DNA of 64,000 nucleotides from Dermanyssus gallinae (GCA_003439945.1 QVRM01002433.1:88501-152500); one strand, 5' to 3'. Numbered from the stretch's first letter, positions 1-11,321 are shown. The notes: a model not told the origin generated them from the sequence alone. Numbers and translations are program-made.

Positions 1-380
1 CACCTCTCATGCCTTGCGGTTACAAGTGAAAATCCCGTTTTTATTGTCGGCGCGGTGAGTTTTTGAATGTTCCAAAATGTTGGTTGGGCAGCAGTTAGAA
101 TTCGAATTTGAATGGCAGCGGCGTGCCGCTCGGAGTCTCCGGGACGTTATGCTGGTAGTTTCGTTTTGCTTCATCGTGTCATAGTTAGAACTTTTCAGCG
201 TCTTAGCCGCTGGCTTCTCCGTCGAACAGCCACACACAGTACACCAAAATGATCACCGAGTTACACTCATCACTCTGGTATGTCACTTGCTGGGTTTATC
301 GACCCTGCACACACACGGATAGGTGTGTTTCCTCGGAGCTCCATACGCACACGTCCGCACTTCTTGGCGCCAAGTGTATA
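1..380. other. Unassigned left edge, no gene seen
   Basis: No exon, transposase or reverse transcriptase motif is visible. If the adjacent retrotransposon had simply inserted into intron 2 of carboxypeptidase copy A, carboxypeptidase exon 3 should resume here; it does not. This stretch is either the far side of a rearrangement or more LINE 3' sequence. Confidence 0.5.
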
Positions 381-1079
381 ATAATAATAATGATGATGAT
401 GATGACCTGCATATCGTTGAAATGTCTTATCGATCGAGGCATTGTTCCTTGAATAACCTAAGTGATGTACATTCCCGTAATTCATTATCAAGTTCCAAAT
501 TTTGGCCATGCCCATATCAGGCGATTTAAGTCTATAGTTACGATATGTATTGGGTATTCTCAGGGGTGGGCTGTTGCGATTCCTGTTGGTGTTGAATGTA
601 AAATGAAACCATAAATCTGGAGGAAACATACTACAGAAGTTTTTATACGCAAGAATCCCTAATTCGAATTTGGAAAGTGATGGTATTTTAAGTAGTTTAT
701 GAATAGCATAAATATGAGAAACGCTTTCATCCCTTCTGTAGCCAAAAATGGCCCTTAAGGCATTATTCTCTGCAACCTGTAATTCATGTGTAAGTGTTGA
801 AAGCGTTGACCCGAACAGTGGTAAGCAATATGTTATGTAACAGAGGAATAACGATTTATATATAATCAACATTAAATCGAAGGATACGCCAATATTGCTA
901 AGTTTGCCTAATTGGGGCACAATCTGTTCAAGTTTGGTAACTAAGGTATTTATGTGATTTCGATACGTCAGTGATGGGTCAAGGGTTACACCTAAGTAAT
1001 TATATTCAAATGCTTGTTGAATATTAGTAATATCGAGTTTAATTGCTATTTGTCGGCTTATTGATGGAGTGATTGCCAT
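270..1079 (-). pseudogene. LINE reverse transcriptase thumb/C-terminal region
   Basis: The open frame carries YLGVTLDPSLTYRNHI, CYITYCLPLFGSTLSTL and a NALRAIFGYRRDESVSHIY stretch, the layout typical of the region after the FADD box in Jockey/CR1-type elements. It continues the frameshifted polymerase immediately upstream (1058-1342). The last residues (a His/Tyr run) are translation of the 3' microsatellite tail, so the true end of the polymerase lies before about position 410. Confidence 0.65.
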
Positions 1080-2592
1080 GGAGCGAAAATTAACATTTTT
1101 GTATTTTTAATATTTAAACACAGTCTGTGTTTTGAGTACCAATTTGAGATAAGTGTAAGTTGGCCGTTTATGTACTCAACATCGCTAGTCTGATTTTGTA
1201 AGGAAAATCGGCAAAAAAATGTAATGTCATCGGCAAAAGCGATAGCTTTAAGTTCACTAGCTTTTAGAAGAAAGTTAATAAATAGTTGGAATACTGCCGG
1301 TGAGAGACTGGTCTCTTGTGGTGTACCGAGTGTAGGAAGCATGGAGGTGATAAATTGTCGACGTTTCTGGTGATATGTACCCTGTCGCTTAAGTTAAAAA
1401 ATACAATTGGACCTTCAGCAAAATTAAGTTATGTGAGTAAATTAAATAGGATATTTTTATCGACTGAGTCAAATGCTTTTTCCATATCGAAAAAGATACC
1501 AGCAATTAATTGATTCGACTCCCAGGTTTTAGTTATACATTCCTAAAGATGTGAAAGAGCTAAATTGGTATTACATTTACCACGAAAGCCAAACTGCATC
1601 GGACTACTAAAGCGTGTGTTGGCAAGATATAGACGAATCTGATCATTGATAATTGACTTAAACAATTTCGCTAGAAATGGAACGCAACATATAGGTCGAT
1701 AGTTAGTTGCTTCATTTTTATCTCCCTATTTAAATATTAGTGTAATTATTGCATATTTCAATTCTGCTGGTTATACCCCTTGTGTAACCCATGTTTGCTT
1801 TAAGTTTACTTGATTTTATTATAAGTGCCTCGGGGGTAATTTCATTAAATGTAAATCTTTCGGCGGGAATATCTTCGTCATGTGGATTTAATTGATACAT
1901 TTTATAATTGTGTTCAGTTATCTTTGCCCCATAATGATTGTAAACTGTTTTCGAACCTATTGTTGCAAAGTTTATGTTGAGTACTTCGGCTATCTCAGCA
2001 TGGTCAGTTGTAAATGTGTCGTTGTGGTTAATCGTTTTAATTATAGTTTCTTTCTGTATATTTCTATCACAACGCGTGTTAATAATTATCCATCTCTCTC
2101 GGAGTTTAGAGGTGTTAAATTTGTCCGCATAGAATTTTCTTTGTTTTCGAGCGCACGTTTTCTTATTTAATTTTTGAAAGCTCTTTTAGCCTCAACTTAT
2201 CATATTTTCTATTATACTTTTTAACCTTATTAGCTAGTCTGTCCTTCGCCAATCTCATCTGTATGAGTTCCTGATCAAACCACTGGTCAGAAATTCGTGC
2301 GTTATTTGGCTTCGTTTGTATAGACTGAATAGGAAAATTTTCCTCGTACAGATTATTTAGTTTGCAATTAAAGTAGAAAACTTTGTCTGTGCAGAGTCAC
2401 TGGTGATTATGTCAAGTTTCTGCGTGGTTCATATTTTTGTTTGCATTCTCGCACATGGTGTACCTTCTAGCCCAGTAAATGCCGCACAAACTGGTCGATG
2501 ATCGGGTGTGAGAATATCGACTGTTCCATATAATTTGTTCAATATGTGTTCGTCATTGCGGATTAAAATGTTGTCCAGAAAGCTGCCCTTAA
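381..2592 (-). mobile_element. 5'-truncated non-LTR retrotransposon (Jockey/CR1-like) relic
   Basis: On the minus strand, from right to left, I see the end of an apurinic-type endonuclease domain (SFLDNILIRND and PDHRPVCAAF at 2635-2429), then reverse transcriptase pieces. These include TPQETSLSPAVF (a degraded GVPQGSVLSP box) and FADD at 1342-1058, followed by a thumb/C-terminal region with YLGVTLDPSLTYRNHI at 1079-400. The reading frame breaks at about 1060-1080 and between 1342 and 2429, so it is dead. The 3' end on this strand carries a short CAT/ATT microsatellite (380-402), a tail type seen in several LINE groups. The 5' end at about 2592 cuts into the endonuclease, as expected of 5'-truncated LINE insertion. 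The clade is inferred only from motif style. Confidence 0.75.
1058..1342 (-). pseudogene. Reverse transcriptase fragment with FADD box
   Basis: This 95-codon open stretch holds the B box (degraded to TPQETSLSP) and the catalytic FADD box of a LINE reverse transcriptase. It runs out of frame into the downstream thumb region (270-1079). The product would be a short non-functional piece of the polymerase palm. Confidence 0.7.
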
Positions 2593-4402
2593 GCAATGCT
2601 GAATGCGTGACATGCGTCAATCGCAAACGATGCATTCATTTGATATACGGCGGTTGTCGAATAATGATCTATCTATCGCTACTCGATTGCATGTCGTACA
2701 ATGCTAATCTACACTAAGTATAAAAAGCAAATAAGAGAGAAGGGGAAAAGAGAGAGAGAGCGCGCGCACTTAGTTAATGCGCACAAGGGGAGACTACGAA
2801 ACTGAATACATTTGCAAAACTGCCATAGCATGACAATGCTATAGCGGCCAACCCGCCGGGTACAAGTAGGAACAGAGTCGCAAGAAAGCAAGGTTGTCCA
2901 AAAAGAAAAAAACATTTGTATGGCAAAGTAGAAGCATTCATCATCTCCAGTGACGGCCAAATGCACACTTTTTTTTAACAAGATCATTTGTTCGTTATAT
3001 AAACATTTACAAGGGTATCTTATTTTTCACACATTTACAAATATTGCAAAAAATGGATAGTAATTTAAACGTACTACTATTGCGTTCTACTCTCTGACAG
3101 ATCAAACGCCAAATGCTTGGCTGCCCTTGCTGCTTCGGTGCATACGGATCTTTAGTGTGACCGTGTTAGATGCGCTGGTCCTTCTCGCCCGTCTACGGCA
3201 GATAAGTTCTAGTATATCTGACCAAATCCCATGGATGTTCTTAAATAATAATACTATCAGGGTGTAGTAGCGAGTGGTATTTCCTATATTGAATATATTG
3301 TGTTGTCTTCTTTGTCGACTGGCCGATTCCCGAAATATACGAAGATAGTCCATCTGTGCCACACTTAGTCATTCTGCCCAACCCCTACTGCAGGCAGTCC
3401 AAAATTCTGATCTATACGTAAAAAATTCACCCAAAAAATTCGCCCCCCGCCACGTATACAAACTGCGGACGCCCGAGAAAGTACGCCGAATAGCAGTTTA
3501 ATGACGTGCTTATTAAGGCTCCGGTGCTTTAATTTGAGTAGAAGCATATTTGAACGAACGCTGTCAGAGGCGCGTCTGAGATCTGCAAAAAAGAGTGCAC
3601 ACAACAGTTCCCTATCTAAACTCGAAACGTGTGCATTTGACTAGTTGCACAACGGTATAATCTGTAACTCCGATTTTGTGAAATTCAAATCGGTTGCCCG
3701 AGTGCATGTTGTCGCTTTCAAGATGTCTCGTCATCTGATTAACAAGTGTTTTTCATTTATCTTGTTTAAAATAGGCCGAACACACACTAGGCGGTAGTTT
3801 GACGGGTCGCTTATACTAGACCACCTTTGTGGTTCGTTATCACTCCGGCGATCTTAAGGCGGCTAGAGTATTCTGCCGTCTCTATTAAGGCATCTATGAT
3901 GTATGTCAGGAAGCCGGCTATACGAGATCTAACGTAGTGGATAATGTACGATTGGTAATAATAATCCCGGTATTGGAGATCCGGCCCCAATACCAACAAC
4001 TAAAGTCAACACTTGGAATTTGATCACTCTTTCAAATTGAATGTCGTCGTGGATTGTTTCGATAGATTTTGCTTAATAATACGCTAATTTCTGGGATCTT
4101 CTGGCAGGGATACGGCAACGCCACTAGTGAAAGAATGATTGAATCCCTTTGAAACTTTCGCGGGCTCCGTGAGAACCTTGCCTTCAATTACAAGTTACTT
4201 AGGTACCAGGGGCATTTTGTCGCAGCTTTCCAGACCGGTCGGCCTTGCACAGGGTCTGCACAAATCGCACACACACATCTAAATGAGGAGTATATGCTAT
4301 AGCTCTGGCAGTGTTTATCTCCCCGAGTTATCTCCAATGTGTCGGCAGCCGGTAACAGTTACGAAATGACGGTTGTGTGTGAGCTGGGCCTAAGCTACTC
4401 AC
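2593..4402 (-). other. Remaining part of intron 2 of carboxypeptidase copy A
   Basis: This stretch matches intron 2 of copies B (23072-27242) and C (38143-40261): a conserved segment near exon 3 (2593-2990), a conserved segment with an RRRARRTSASNTVTLKIRMH frame (3100-3362), and an old LINE relic (3365-4000). Homology to the other introns stops about 60 bases before where exon 3 would start, at the LINE junction. Compared with copy C, about 260 bases near 3430-3460 are missing. Confidence 0.7.
3365..4000 (-). mobile_element. Old LINE reverse transcriptase relic in intron 2 (copy A)
   Basis: The minus strand reads CALFFADLRRASDSV, a decayed motif A (normally F-x-D-x-x-x-A-F-D), followed by LLLKLKHRSLNKHVIKLLFG. 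Upstream (3999-3811) it reads AEYSSRLKIAGVITNHKGG, which precedes the polymerase fingers. The same relic lies at the same place in copies B and C, so it predates the gene duplications. Confidence 0.65.
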
Positions 4403-4733
4403 CAGCGTATGACTCTCCCGTGATGTAGAAGTCGTTTTTCGAGTATTCGTTGAAAAGTGCGAAGAACTGCCGAAGAGCCTCTACAAGGTCTCGTGCGGCC
4501 TCGGCCTCGCCGCTTACATAGCCAGTCTCGCTCGTCGTGAAAGAAAAACCAACTCCTACGGGGTTGTCAATGTAAAGCATGTTGAATAGCTGAGTCCATG
4601 ACGTGTTACGAAGATGTGCGACTCGGTCAGCGGTAATTTGATACGGCCCATGTTCGCTGAACAGGCCGAAAAGTGAGCTTGATCCGGGTCCACCTTGGAG
4701 CCATAGCATTGTCGGAGCGGTGCTTGGGTTACT
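4403..4733 (-). CDS. Copy A exon 2 (oxyanion hole and catalytic Ser)
   Basis: This exon is 331 nt. It begins after a ttgcag-type acceptor with SNPSTAPTMLWLQGGPGSS and ends in GESYAG at a gtgagt donor in phase 1. It contains DNPVGVGFSFTTSE, the conserved S10 segment. No stop or frameshift is present, which suggests that loss of copy A function is recent or that the gene continues outside the window. Confidence 0.8.
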
Positions 4734-5106
4734 CTGCAATGCACCGCCGCACACATAACTCTGTACGTTTATTCGGTCGCAAATACCGCACGGAATGCGT
4801 TTGTGCCCGGTTTTCCACTCTAGTTACACACGTGCAAATTCCTTAGTTCATGCAGAGTTCTTAAAGGTCGCAATAAAACACGGTTGTATTCGTCTGCTTA
4901 TTCAATGTATCCGCTATTTGCTTCAATAACCGCTATATATATATATATATAGCGATTAATAAAGCAAATAGCGGATACTTTGAATAAACAGAGGCGCGAA
5001 GGGTAAACACGGCAAGTCCAAACCTATCATTTTAAATGCTCTATTATTAAAAAATACGATTTTACTATAGACCACAGTTTATATGAATTTAACTGTGCAC
5101 CCTATA
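4734..5106. other. Intron 1 of copy A near exon 2
   Basis: This is intron sequence conserved with copies B and C. It has a short (TA)n inside an inverted repeat (AATAACCGCTA and TAGCGATTAATAA around 4926-4960), the point where copies B and C carry an R2-like LINE that is missing here. No coding signal is visible. Confidence 0.6.
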
Positions 5107-5135
5107 CGAGGTGTGTTCAAAAAGTATCGCGACTT
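5107..5135 (+). repeat. mariner left terminal inverted repeat
   Basis: This 29-bp repeat is a perfect reverse complement of 6396-6424 and is preceded by the TA target site. Confidence 0.95.
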
Positions 5136-5309
5136 GAATTTTCGCGGGTTACGTATATTCGAATTTCGATTTCTTGTGGCGTTATGTTGGTACTCATGTC
5201 TCTCACTTATGCCGAGAAGCTCGGCCATTTTGAATGTTCGCTTAATTGTTGACAGCTGCTTTGCTTGCACGTGTTATGGATCGTCTTCGATTTTTACCTA
5301 TTCAAAAAA

Positions 5310-6320
5310 ATGGATCAAAGAACCTGTATCAAATTTTGTGTGAAAAACGAAATTAAGTGCGCGGATGCATTCCGAATGTTGACTGTGGCATACGGAGAAG
5401 CTACCTTGGACCGAAGCAACGTTTATCGGTGGTACAAAATGTTCTCAGAAGGCCGAGAAGATGTGAACGACGAAGAGCGTGCCGGACGCCCGAGCACTTC
5501 AACAACAGACGAAAAAAATAATGAAGTGGAGAAAATGGTATTGGCCAATCGTCGAATCACCGTTAGAGAGGTTGCTGAGGACCTAAACATATCGATTGGC
5601 TCGTGCCATTCGATTTTTATCAATGATTTGGGCATGAGACGGGTCGCCGCGAAATTCGTACCAAAATTGCTCAATTGCGACCAAAAACAGCATCGCATGA
5701 ACATTGCTAATGAGATGTTGGACTCTGTCCGCGACGACCCAAATTTGCTCCAGAGGGTCATAACTGGTGACGAATCGTGGGTTTATGGTTATGACGTGGA
5801 AACCAAAGCTCAATCATCTCAATGGAAGCTGCCGCACGAACCAAGACCGAAAAAAGCGCGCCAAGTTCGGTCAAATGTGAAAGTTTTGCTGACAGTTTTC
5901 TTCGATTGCAGGGGCGTGGTGCATCATGAGTTCTTCTCACAGGGTAGAACGGTCAATAAGGAATATTACCTGCAAGTTATGCGCAATTTGCGCAAAGCAA
6001 TCCGCCAGAAACGCCCGGATTTGTGGAAGAACAAAAATTGGCTTTTGCACCACGATAACGCCCCTGCTCACACATTGTTGCTTGTGCGCGAGTTTTTTGC
6101 CAAAAACAACACACTAATGATGCCGCAGCCACCGTATTCCACAGATCTGGCCCCCTGTGACTTTTTCTTGTTCCCTAAACTGAAGAGGCCCATGAAAGGA
6201 CGACGTTACGCTACGCTTGACGAGATAAAGACGGCATCGAAGGAGGAGCTGAACAAGATTAAAAAAATGGTTTTTTGGAGTGCTTCGAAGATTGGAAAAA
6301 CCGTTGGCACAAGTGTATAA
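5310..6320 (+). CDS. mariner transposase (DD34D), C-terminal frameshift
   Basis: This is a cut-and-paste DNA transposase that acts on the element's own inverted repeats in the nucleus. I place the start at ATG 5310 (MDQRTCIKFCVKNEIKCADA), the normal mariner N-terminus, rather than the in-frame ATG 45 bases upstream. The N-terminal half has paired helix-turn-helix features (LDRSNVYRWYKMFSEG; RRITVREVAEDLNISIGS). The catalytic residues are the Asp of TGDESWVYGYD, the Asp of HHDNAPAH and the Asp of APCDFFLF, with 34 residues between the last two (DD34D). YSTDLAP replaces the usual YSPDLAP. Near 6262-6275 a homopolymer indel shifts the frame; the neighbouring frame reads on as ECFEDWKNRWHKC, the family's normal tail, so about the last 25 residues are altered. 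Activity is doubtful but the core is whole. Confidence 0.9.
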   Translation: MDQRTCIKFCVKNEIKCADAFRMLTVAYGEATLDRSNVYRWYKMFSEGREDVNDEERAGRPSTSTTDEKNNEVEKMVLANRRITVREVAEDLNISIGSCHSIFINDLGMRRVAAKFVPKLLNCDQKQHRMNIANEMLDSVRDDPNLLQRVITGDESWVYGYDVETKAQSSQWKLPHEPRPKKARQVRSNVKVLLTVFFDCRGVVHHEFFSQGRTVNKEYYLQVMRNLRKAIRQKRPDLWKNKNWLLHHDNAPAHTLLLVREFFAKNNTLMMPQPPYSTDLAPCDFFLFPKLKRPMKGRRYATLDEIKTASKEELNKIKKMVFWSASKIGKTVGTSV

Positions 6321-6395
6321 TATATCATGGGGATTACTTTGAAGGGGACAAAATAGATATTCATGAATAAATGAATAATTTTTGAAAAAACACAA

Positions 6396-6424
6396 AAGTC
6401 GCGATACTTTTTGAACACACCTCG
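6396..6424 (-). repeat. mariner right terminal inverted repeat
   Basis: This 29-bp repeat matches the left end perfectly in inverse and is followed by TA. No mutation between the two ends suggests a young insertion. Confidence 0.95.
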
Positions 6425-6426
6425 TA

Positions 6427-6547
6427 TATGTATATATAGATATATATAAATATATATATAATATCATATGTATATATTAAAATTTACCCAACCTGGGTGT
6501 TAATAAAACATAATAATAAAAATATATATATATATACATAAACATAT
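6427..6547. repeat. AT-rich/(TA)n stretch between mariner and Tc1-like relic
   Basis: Imperfect TA and TAA tracts surround a short unique segment (TTTACCCAACCTGGGTG) shared with copy C at 47115. No coding potential is visible. Confidence 0.6.
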
Positions 6548-6955
6548 ATTGCTTCAGAACAAATGCGCTAATTTTTGGGTCTGGTACAACTCGGCGAGAA
6601 GAATCATTTTCTCCAATAGAACGAAGGGCAGAATTGACGTCTTTCAGAGTGAGAGTAAAATCGCCAAACAATGTTTGTATATTATACTGCGGTTGCAAGA
6701 GGCCCAGTCATCATATCCAGAAAGTATCTTACCTGCGTGTTTGGAACAACATTTTGCATCTGCGTTAGCTCAAAATTGTAATATTAATATGCTTTATTCA
6801 AGAAAATGTTTAGTCTGTATGTATACATGTTGTATTTAAGATAATTCTCAAGAAATGAAACTCTGCAGTATATATGTATGTTAAATTACTAAATTTGGTT
6901 TACTCTACTCATATACGATACCACGTCCAAATTAATGCACACATAAAAGCGATCA

Positions 6956-7009
6956 TTTTGGCACTAACTAAAGTTTTGGCACTAACTAAAGTTTTGGCAC
7001 TAAGTAAAG
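6956..7009 (+). repeat. Three tandem 18-bp repeats at a LINE 5' junction
   Basis: The unit TTTTGGCACTAACTAAAG is repeated three times (the last with one change) directly before the LINE. The homologous unoccupied site in copy B has it once. The last 12 bases of the matching target (TTGGCACTAACT) recur after the LINE poly(A), so this is a target duplication that was itself expanded. Confidence 0.8.
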
Positions 7010-9490
7010 GCGCGGACACCCAGGCCACCCGCAAGCATTAAAGCTCGCTACAGGATATCCGGTGAGAAATCCTTTAGAGCAGAAATCAGCAATGCAATTG
7101 CCGACGTTGGGCTACCCCAAACCCCAGAGGAGCTGCAAGAGCTTCTAATAACGGCATGTGCTCGAGCTGCAAAGCCCATACATCCAAAGCGGGCGAACTT
7201 ACAGCCAAACTACTGGTGGAACACGACCATTGCGCAAAAGAGGACTGACTGCAACAGAGCAAGGCGTAAACTAAAAAAGCCACACAAGACCTTAGAGGAT
7301 GAAGCTCAAGCTTTGGTTAACTATCGAAAATGAAGAGCCACATTGAAGCAAGCAATTATTGATAGCAAGACAAATAGATGGCGCAACCTTCTCAAGGAAA
7401 TCGATGGCGATCCTTGGGGGAAGCCCTACAAGATAATAAAAGGGGGTAACGCACGAAAGCCCAGGGCTGTGCTCGCAAAGGAGCAAATCAGCCAGGCTTT
7501 GAACAAACTCTTCCCAAAACACGCTCGCTTTGACAGGGAGCAATATAACACGCCAGAGGCACCCACAGGAGAAGGGGATGAGCCCCCAGCGATAACGGTA
7601 GCATAGGTACTCAAGGCTGCGGCGAGAGTTACGCCGGGAAAGGCCCCAGGACCAGACGGTATCCCGTCCCTGGCAGTCAAAGTACTATTTAAAGAGACTC
7701 CGGATCTGGTTGCACAGGTGTTCACTGCAGCAACCAGAAAGGGAACAATACCTGCAAACTGGAAACAAGCTGAGGTTGTCCTTATCCCCAAAGACAACGG
7801 AGGATTTAGGCCTATCTGCCTACTGAATACCCTGGCGAAAGGGTACGAGGCAATCATTGAAGAAAGGCTCAGAACCTTTGTAGAGGAAAACGGACTTCTT
7901 TCGGACTCATAATATGGATTCAGGAAAAAGCGGTTAGTTCTCACTGCTGTCTGTCGGGTTACGGACAAGGCTGACCTTTTACATAGTTCAACCATATGCA
8001 CCAGAAAACTGTTTCTGGCAATACTTCTAGATGTCAGGAACGCCTTTAATAACCTTCCATGGAGGACAATACTGGACACGCTAGTAAGGAAAAAAGTCCC
8101 ACATTATCTTGTCAATGTCATCTCAGGATACCTGGAGGACCGAACTGTTTTCAACAGTGAAGTGGAATTATCAATGGCAGCAGGAGTTCCACAGGGCTCG
8201 ATCCTGGGTCCTCTACTCTGGAACCTAGCGTACGATGGCGTACTCTGCCAGGATAACCTTCCACAAGGAGTAGAGATGATTGCGTACGCGGATGATCTGG
8301 CTATCACAGTTCAGGCAAAGACTGCAGAAAAATTGGAGCTTAATGCTAATAAAACACTAGAGTCTACGAGGAGATGGGTGGACGAAGCCGGCTTAGCAAT
8401 CGCTCCGGAGAAAAGCGAGGCTATACTGCTAACGGGACGGAAGAAGGTGAGTCCCATCAGACTATACCTGGCAGGACAGCAAATAAAGCAGGTCAAGGAG
8501 GCGCGGTACTTGGGGATTCGCTTGGACAAAAGCCTGACGAGCCTCGGCCACCTGAAGATAACCTCGGCAAATGCGGCCAAGGCGGCTAATGCAATTGCAA
8601 GAATTCTACCAAACATTCACGGACCAAGAGAATGCAGACGTAGATTGCTGATGTCAGTGGCCGAATCTACAGCGCTATTCGGGTCTCCAGTCTGGCTCAA
8701 GGCTTCTTTAGAAACAAAGAAAGCGAGAGGGATCCTTGGAAGCACTCAGAGAAAGGCGGCTCTCAGGATTATCCAGGCGTATCGCACTGTTAGCACAAAC
8801 TCTGCTCTCGTGCTGGCCGGAGCTCTTCCCTGGGATCTAAAGGTGAAGGAAAGGCGAAAACTCTGGGAAAACAGCTCGAGCAGCAGTAAGGAAGTAGAGA
8901 GAGAGAAGTCAATGGAAGCATGACAAGTCAAATGGGACTCCATTCCTTCAGGAGCACCGGGGCACACCCTTCAATCCCTCATCCCAAACATCAAACAATG
9001 GATTGAGCGACCGGGGGGAGAACTAAACCATTATCTCACGCAGATCCTCACGGGACATGGGGACTTTCAGACATACCTCTTTCGAATTGGAAAAGCTCCC
9101 TCATCGAGCTGCGTTTATTGCCAAGAGGGAACGGAGGATGACTCGACCCACACTCTTCTAAAGTGCCAGGCACTAGAACAGGCTAGAGCCACAGCAATTG
9201 CAAAACTCAGGAACAAATGGACCAATGAGGGAGACGGAAGAGGAGCAAATATTCCAGATTCCCCCAGAGGAACCCTTAAGGATTTCGTAGACTACATATG
9301 CGGTACGACTTCTGGGTGGAAGCTAGGAGCAGCTATGGCTACGGAGGTAATGAAACAGAAAGGAACCCTGGGAAAGCTCAGGAGAGCAAGATTTCCGTCT
9401 ACTGCACTAGAAAATAACGTTAGTCCGAATGATGCAGCTTTGCAGGTGTTAGTACAAGACACGTCGGACGTTGGGGAAACCCGTGAGTGA
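7010..9490 (+). pseudogene. R1-like reverse transcriptase (three in-frame stops)
   Basis: The frame is continuous from 7010 to a stop at 9490, broken by a few in-frame stops (about 7331, 7604, 7910, 8921) and no obvious frameshift. In order I see YWWNTTIAQKRTDCNRARR (linker), PGKAPGPDGIPSLAVK and NWKQAEVVLIPK (fingers), LDVRNAFNNLPW (motif A), AAGVPQGSILGPLLWNLAYD (motif B), IAYADDLAI (motif C), and a C-terminal CVYC...HTLLKC zinc knuckle. This arrangement is that of the R1 clade, whose polymerase performs target-primed reverse transcription. The well-kept frame with point nonsense mutations points to recent death. Confidence 0.85.
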
Positions 9491-9741
9491 CCCCGGCCAA
9501 ATGATCCGAGTGGCACTCGCCACTTCTCCTGATGGCCCATAGTACTGTTCTATGGAGATCTGGGTCATCAGAGAGTGAAGCTTAAGGGTGGAGGTGCGTT
9601 TAGTGGGTATCGGTCTCAGCGGGCTAACACCCATCCGCTGGGGTCGAGTCCCACGCCGCTCGAATGGAAAGTGGGATCTTCTCATTTTCTACTCGTAGCA
9701 ATAGTACGTAAAAGTATTTAACCCTCCTCCATAAAAAAAAA
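7010..9741 (+). mobile_element. R1-clade-like non-LTR retrotransposon, 5'-truncated
   Basis: This insertion is 2.7 kb with a 3' A-run (9733-9741) and a target duplication of TTGGCACTAACT (in 6956-7009 and at 9742-9753). It carries the reverse transcriptase and a C-terminal zinc-binding segment; the endonuclease is missing, so it is 5'-truncated. It is absent at the same place in copies B and C, which makes it younger than the gene duplications. Confidence 0.85.
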
Positions 9742-11321
9742 TTGGCACTAACTGCATAGTGCCACAAGCTGTGGTTGAGAAGTAACACAGGTTTTGTGAC
9801 ATACGCATCAAAGTCATCAGACATGGGCGATAGCCTTTTCTGCAAAATGTCCTTAATTTTTACAAATATGGAAATTGTGTTATTATAGAATTTTAAAGCT
9901 TAATAAGAAATTACTGAATTTAAATACATTTGCCGTCCGGACAAGACGGTCCGATTAAATGAATGCATGCGCATACGCTAACATTTCTCTTTGTTTTATT
10001 AACTAAATCGTTTGCGTGACTTCTAGCAGTTCACCAACTTGTTATTTAATTATCGAAATTGCTCGAACACGCCTCCACCTCCTCCTGCCATTATACACGT
10101 TCAGTAGCGGTTGCAAAGGGTTTGCTAAACGCGTTTAAAATTCCAGGCAGTAGAGACTTCAGAAGCTACGTTAACTCTGTCGATTGGCTCCTCAGGCGAG
10201 ACAACAAAGATCGCGTCAACGCGACAGTGCAGATGACCCCCCAAAAAAGTTAAGGCTTAAAAAATTGAGAGATCGCACCAGCCAAGCGATGGGCCCGCCC
10301 CGGCCAATCCACCGATTCAAGAAGGTCGCACCGACACTTGCGGTGACTGTGTATCCTAATGCCTGCCGGAAGGACGCTAGACTAGTTCTCTAAGGATAAT
10401 CTCGTCCGGATCTGGCGTTCTCACTGTCTACGGTCGTTTGGTGTCGTAGCGACGACCGTGAACGAATCCAGTATCACATAGTTAACGATGTAATCTCGTC
10501 AACGTATCATGATGATGTAGGCGCCTATTTGGAAACAGCTTTGCATACAATTGGCGCGCGGTTCTCGCGTCACTGTCTGATTCGTCATACATGATATGCA
10601 TGTCAGCTCTCGGCTTCTCGGCATTTGTGAACTGATCCATCACGATAGATTATAGTAAAGGCTGCACTTTGTAACCGAACACACGTATCGGACACAGAAC
10701 TCGGTCTGATCTCTTAAAACGCATACTGCGCACAAAATGAGCGTGATAGTGTCGCACTTGATACGTGATAGCCAGGGTAATATTGCTGAGCTTACAAGCA
10801 CTGCCACAACTACAATGAGGAACTGCATTTGTGAGTTACACACCACACATTCGATTTCTTCCCACACTCAACAGAGCAACGCTCGCTCAGTATCGGGACT
10901 GGTCTCGTCGGCGAGTAGACGCAAAAAGTAAGTACACAAGTGATTGATTTGATACGGCAAGTCGAAGTGCTGGCGTATGTGCATGTAGTTGTTTGCCTTG
11001 ATGTGAATGTCAAACAACTTGTATTGCTTAGGCTTGAAACCTCAAAATCGTAAAACCTCAAAATGTTCTTCTAAACACGTAGGCTATAATGCTTTCTCGA
11101 TGAGGTGACTGGGGCGCTCGCAATGACAGATTTGGTGAAAATATATCGGGGTAAGAGCTCGAAACAACCATTTTGGTGACTTCGCTTTCACTCCAAAGGA
11201 AGACATTTTCGCTCCTTCATTTCGTTCATTGGAAAAAAAAACGTTCTTGCTAAGTTATACCAGTACACCCCTATAAATATATAAAATTACAGCATCATTC
11301 AAAACGAACTGCTCTACTTAC

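Larger units (their letters stand above)
5107..6424 (+). mobile_element. mariner element, nearly intact, 1318 bp
   Basis: Two perfect 29-bp terminal inverted repeats (5107-5135 and 6396-6424, starting CGAGGTGTGTTCAAAAAG) enclose a transposase gene. TA lies on both sides (5105-5106 and 6425-6426), the target duplication used by mariner. Carboxypeptidase copy C has the unoccupied site at about 47060 (same flanks up to TGTGCACCCTA), so the borders are confirmed by comparison. The length is that of a typical mariner. Confidence 0.95.
6548..11272 (-). mobile_element. Tc1-like transposon relic in intron 1 of copy A, split by a LINE
   Basis: The two ends carry related inverted sequences (TCTGGTACAACTCGGC at 6580-6595; TTGCTAAGTTATACCAG at 11246-11262 on the other strand) and abut TA-rich DNA. 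The inside holds decayed minus-strand transposase pieces (about 10060-10660, including an N-terminal piece near 10560-10640). Homologous relics sit in intron 1 of copies B and C. An R1-like LINE interrupts it at 7010-9741, and a middle segment present in B (about 500 bases) is missing at about 10325. Confidence 0.65.

Noticed and set aside
9600..9665. tRNA-like B box (GGTCGAGTCCCAC) near the R1-like LINE 3' end
   Set aside because: It lies in the LINE 3' untranslated region, with no A box at proper distance and no cloverleaf.
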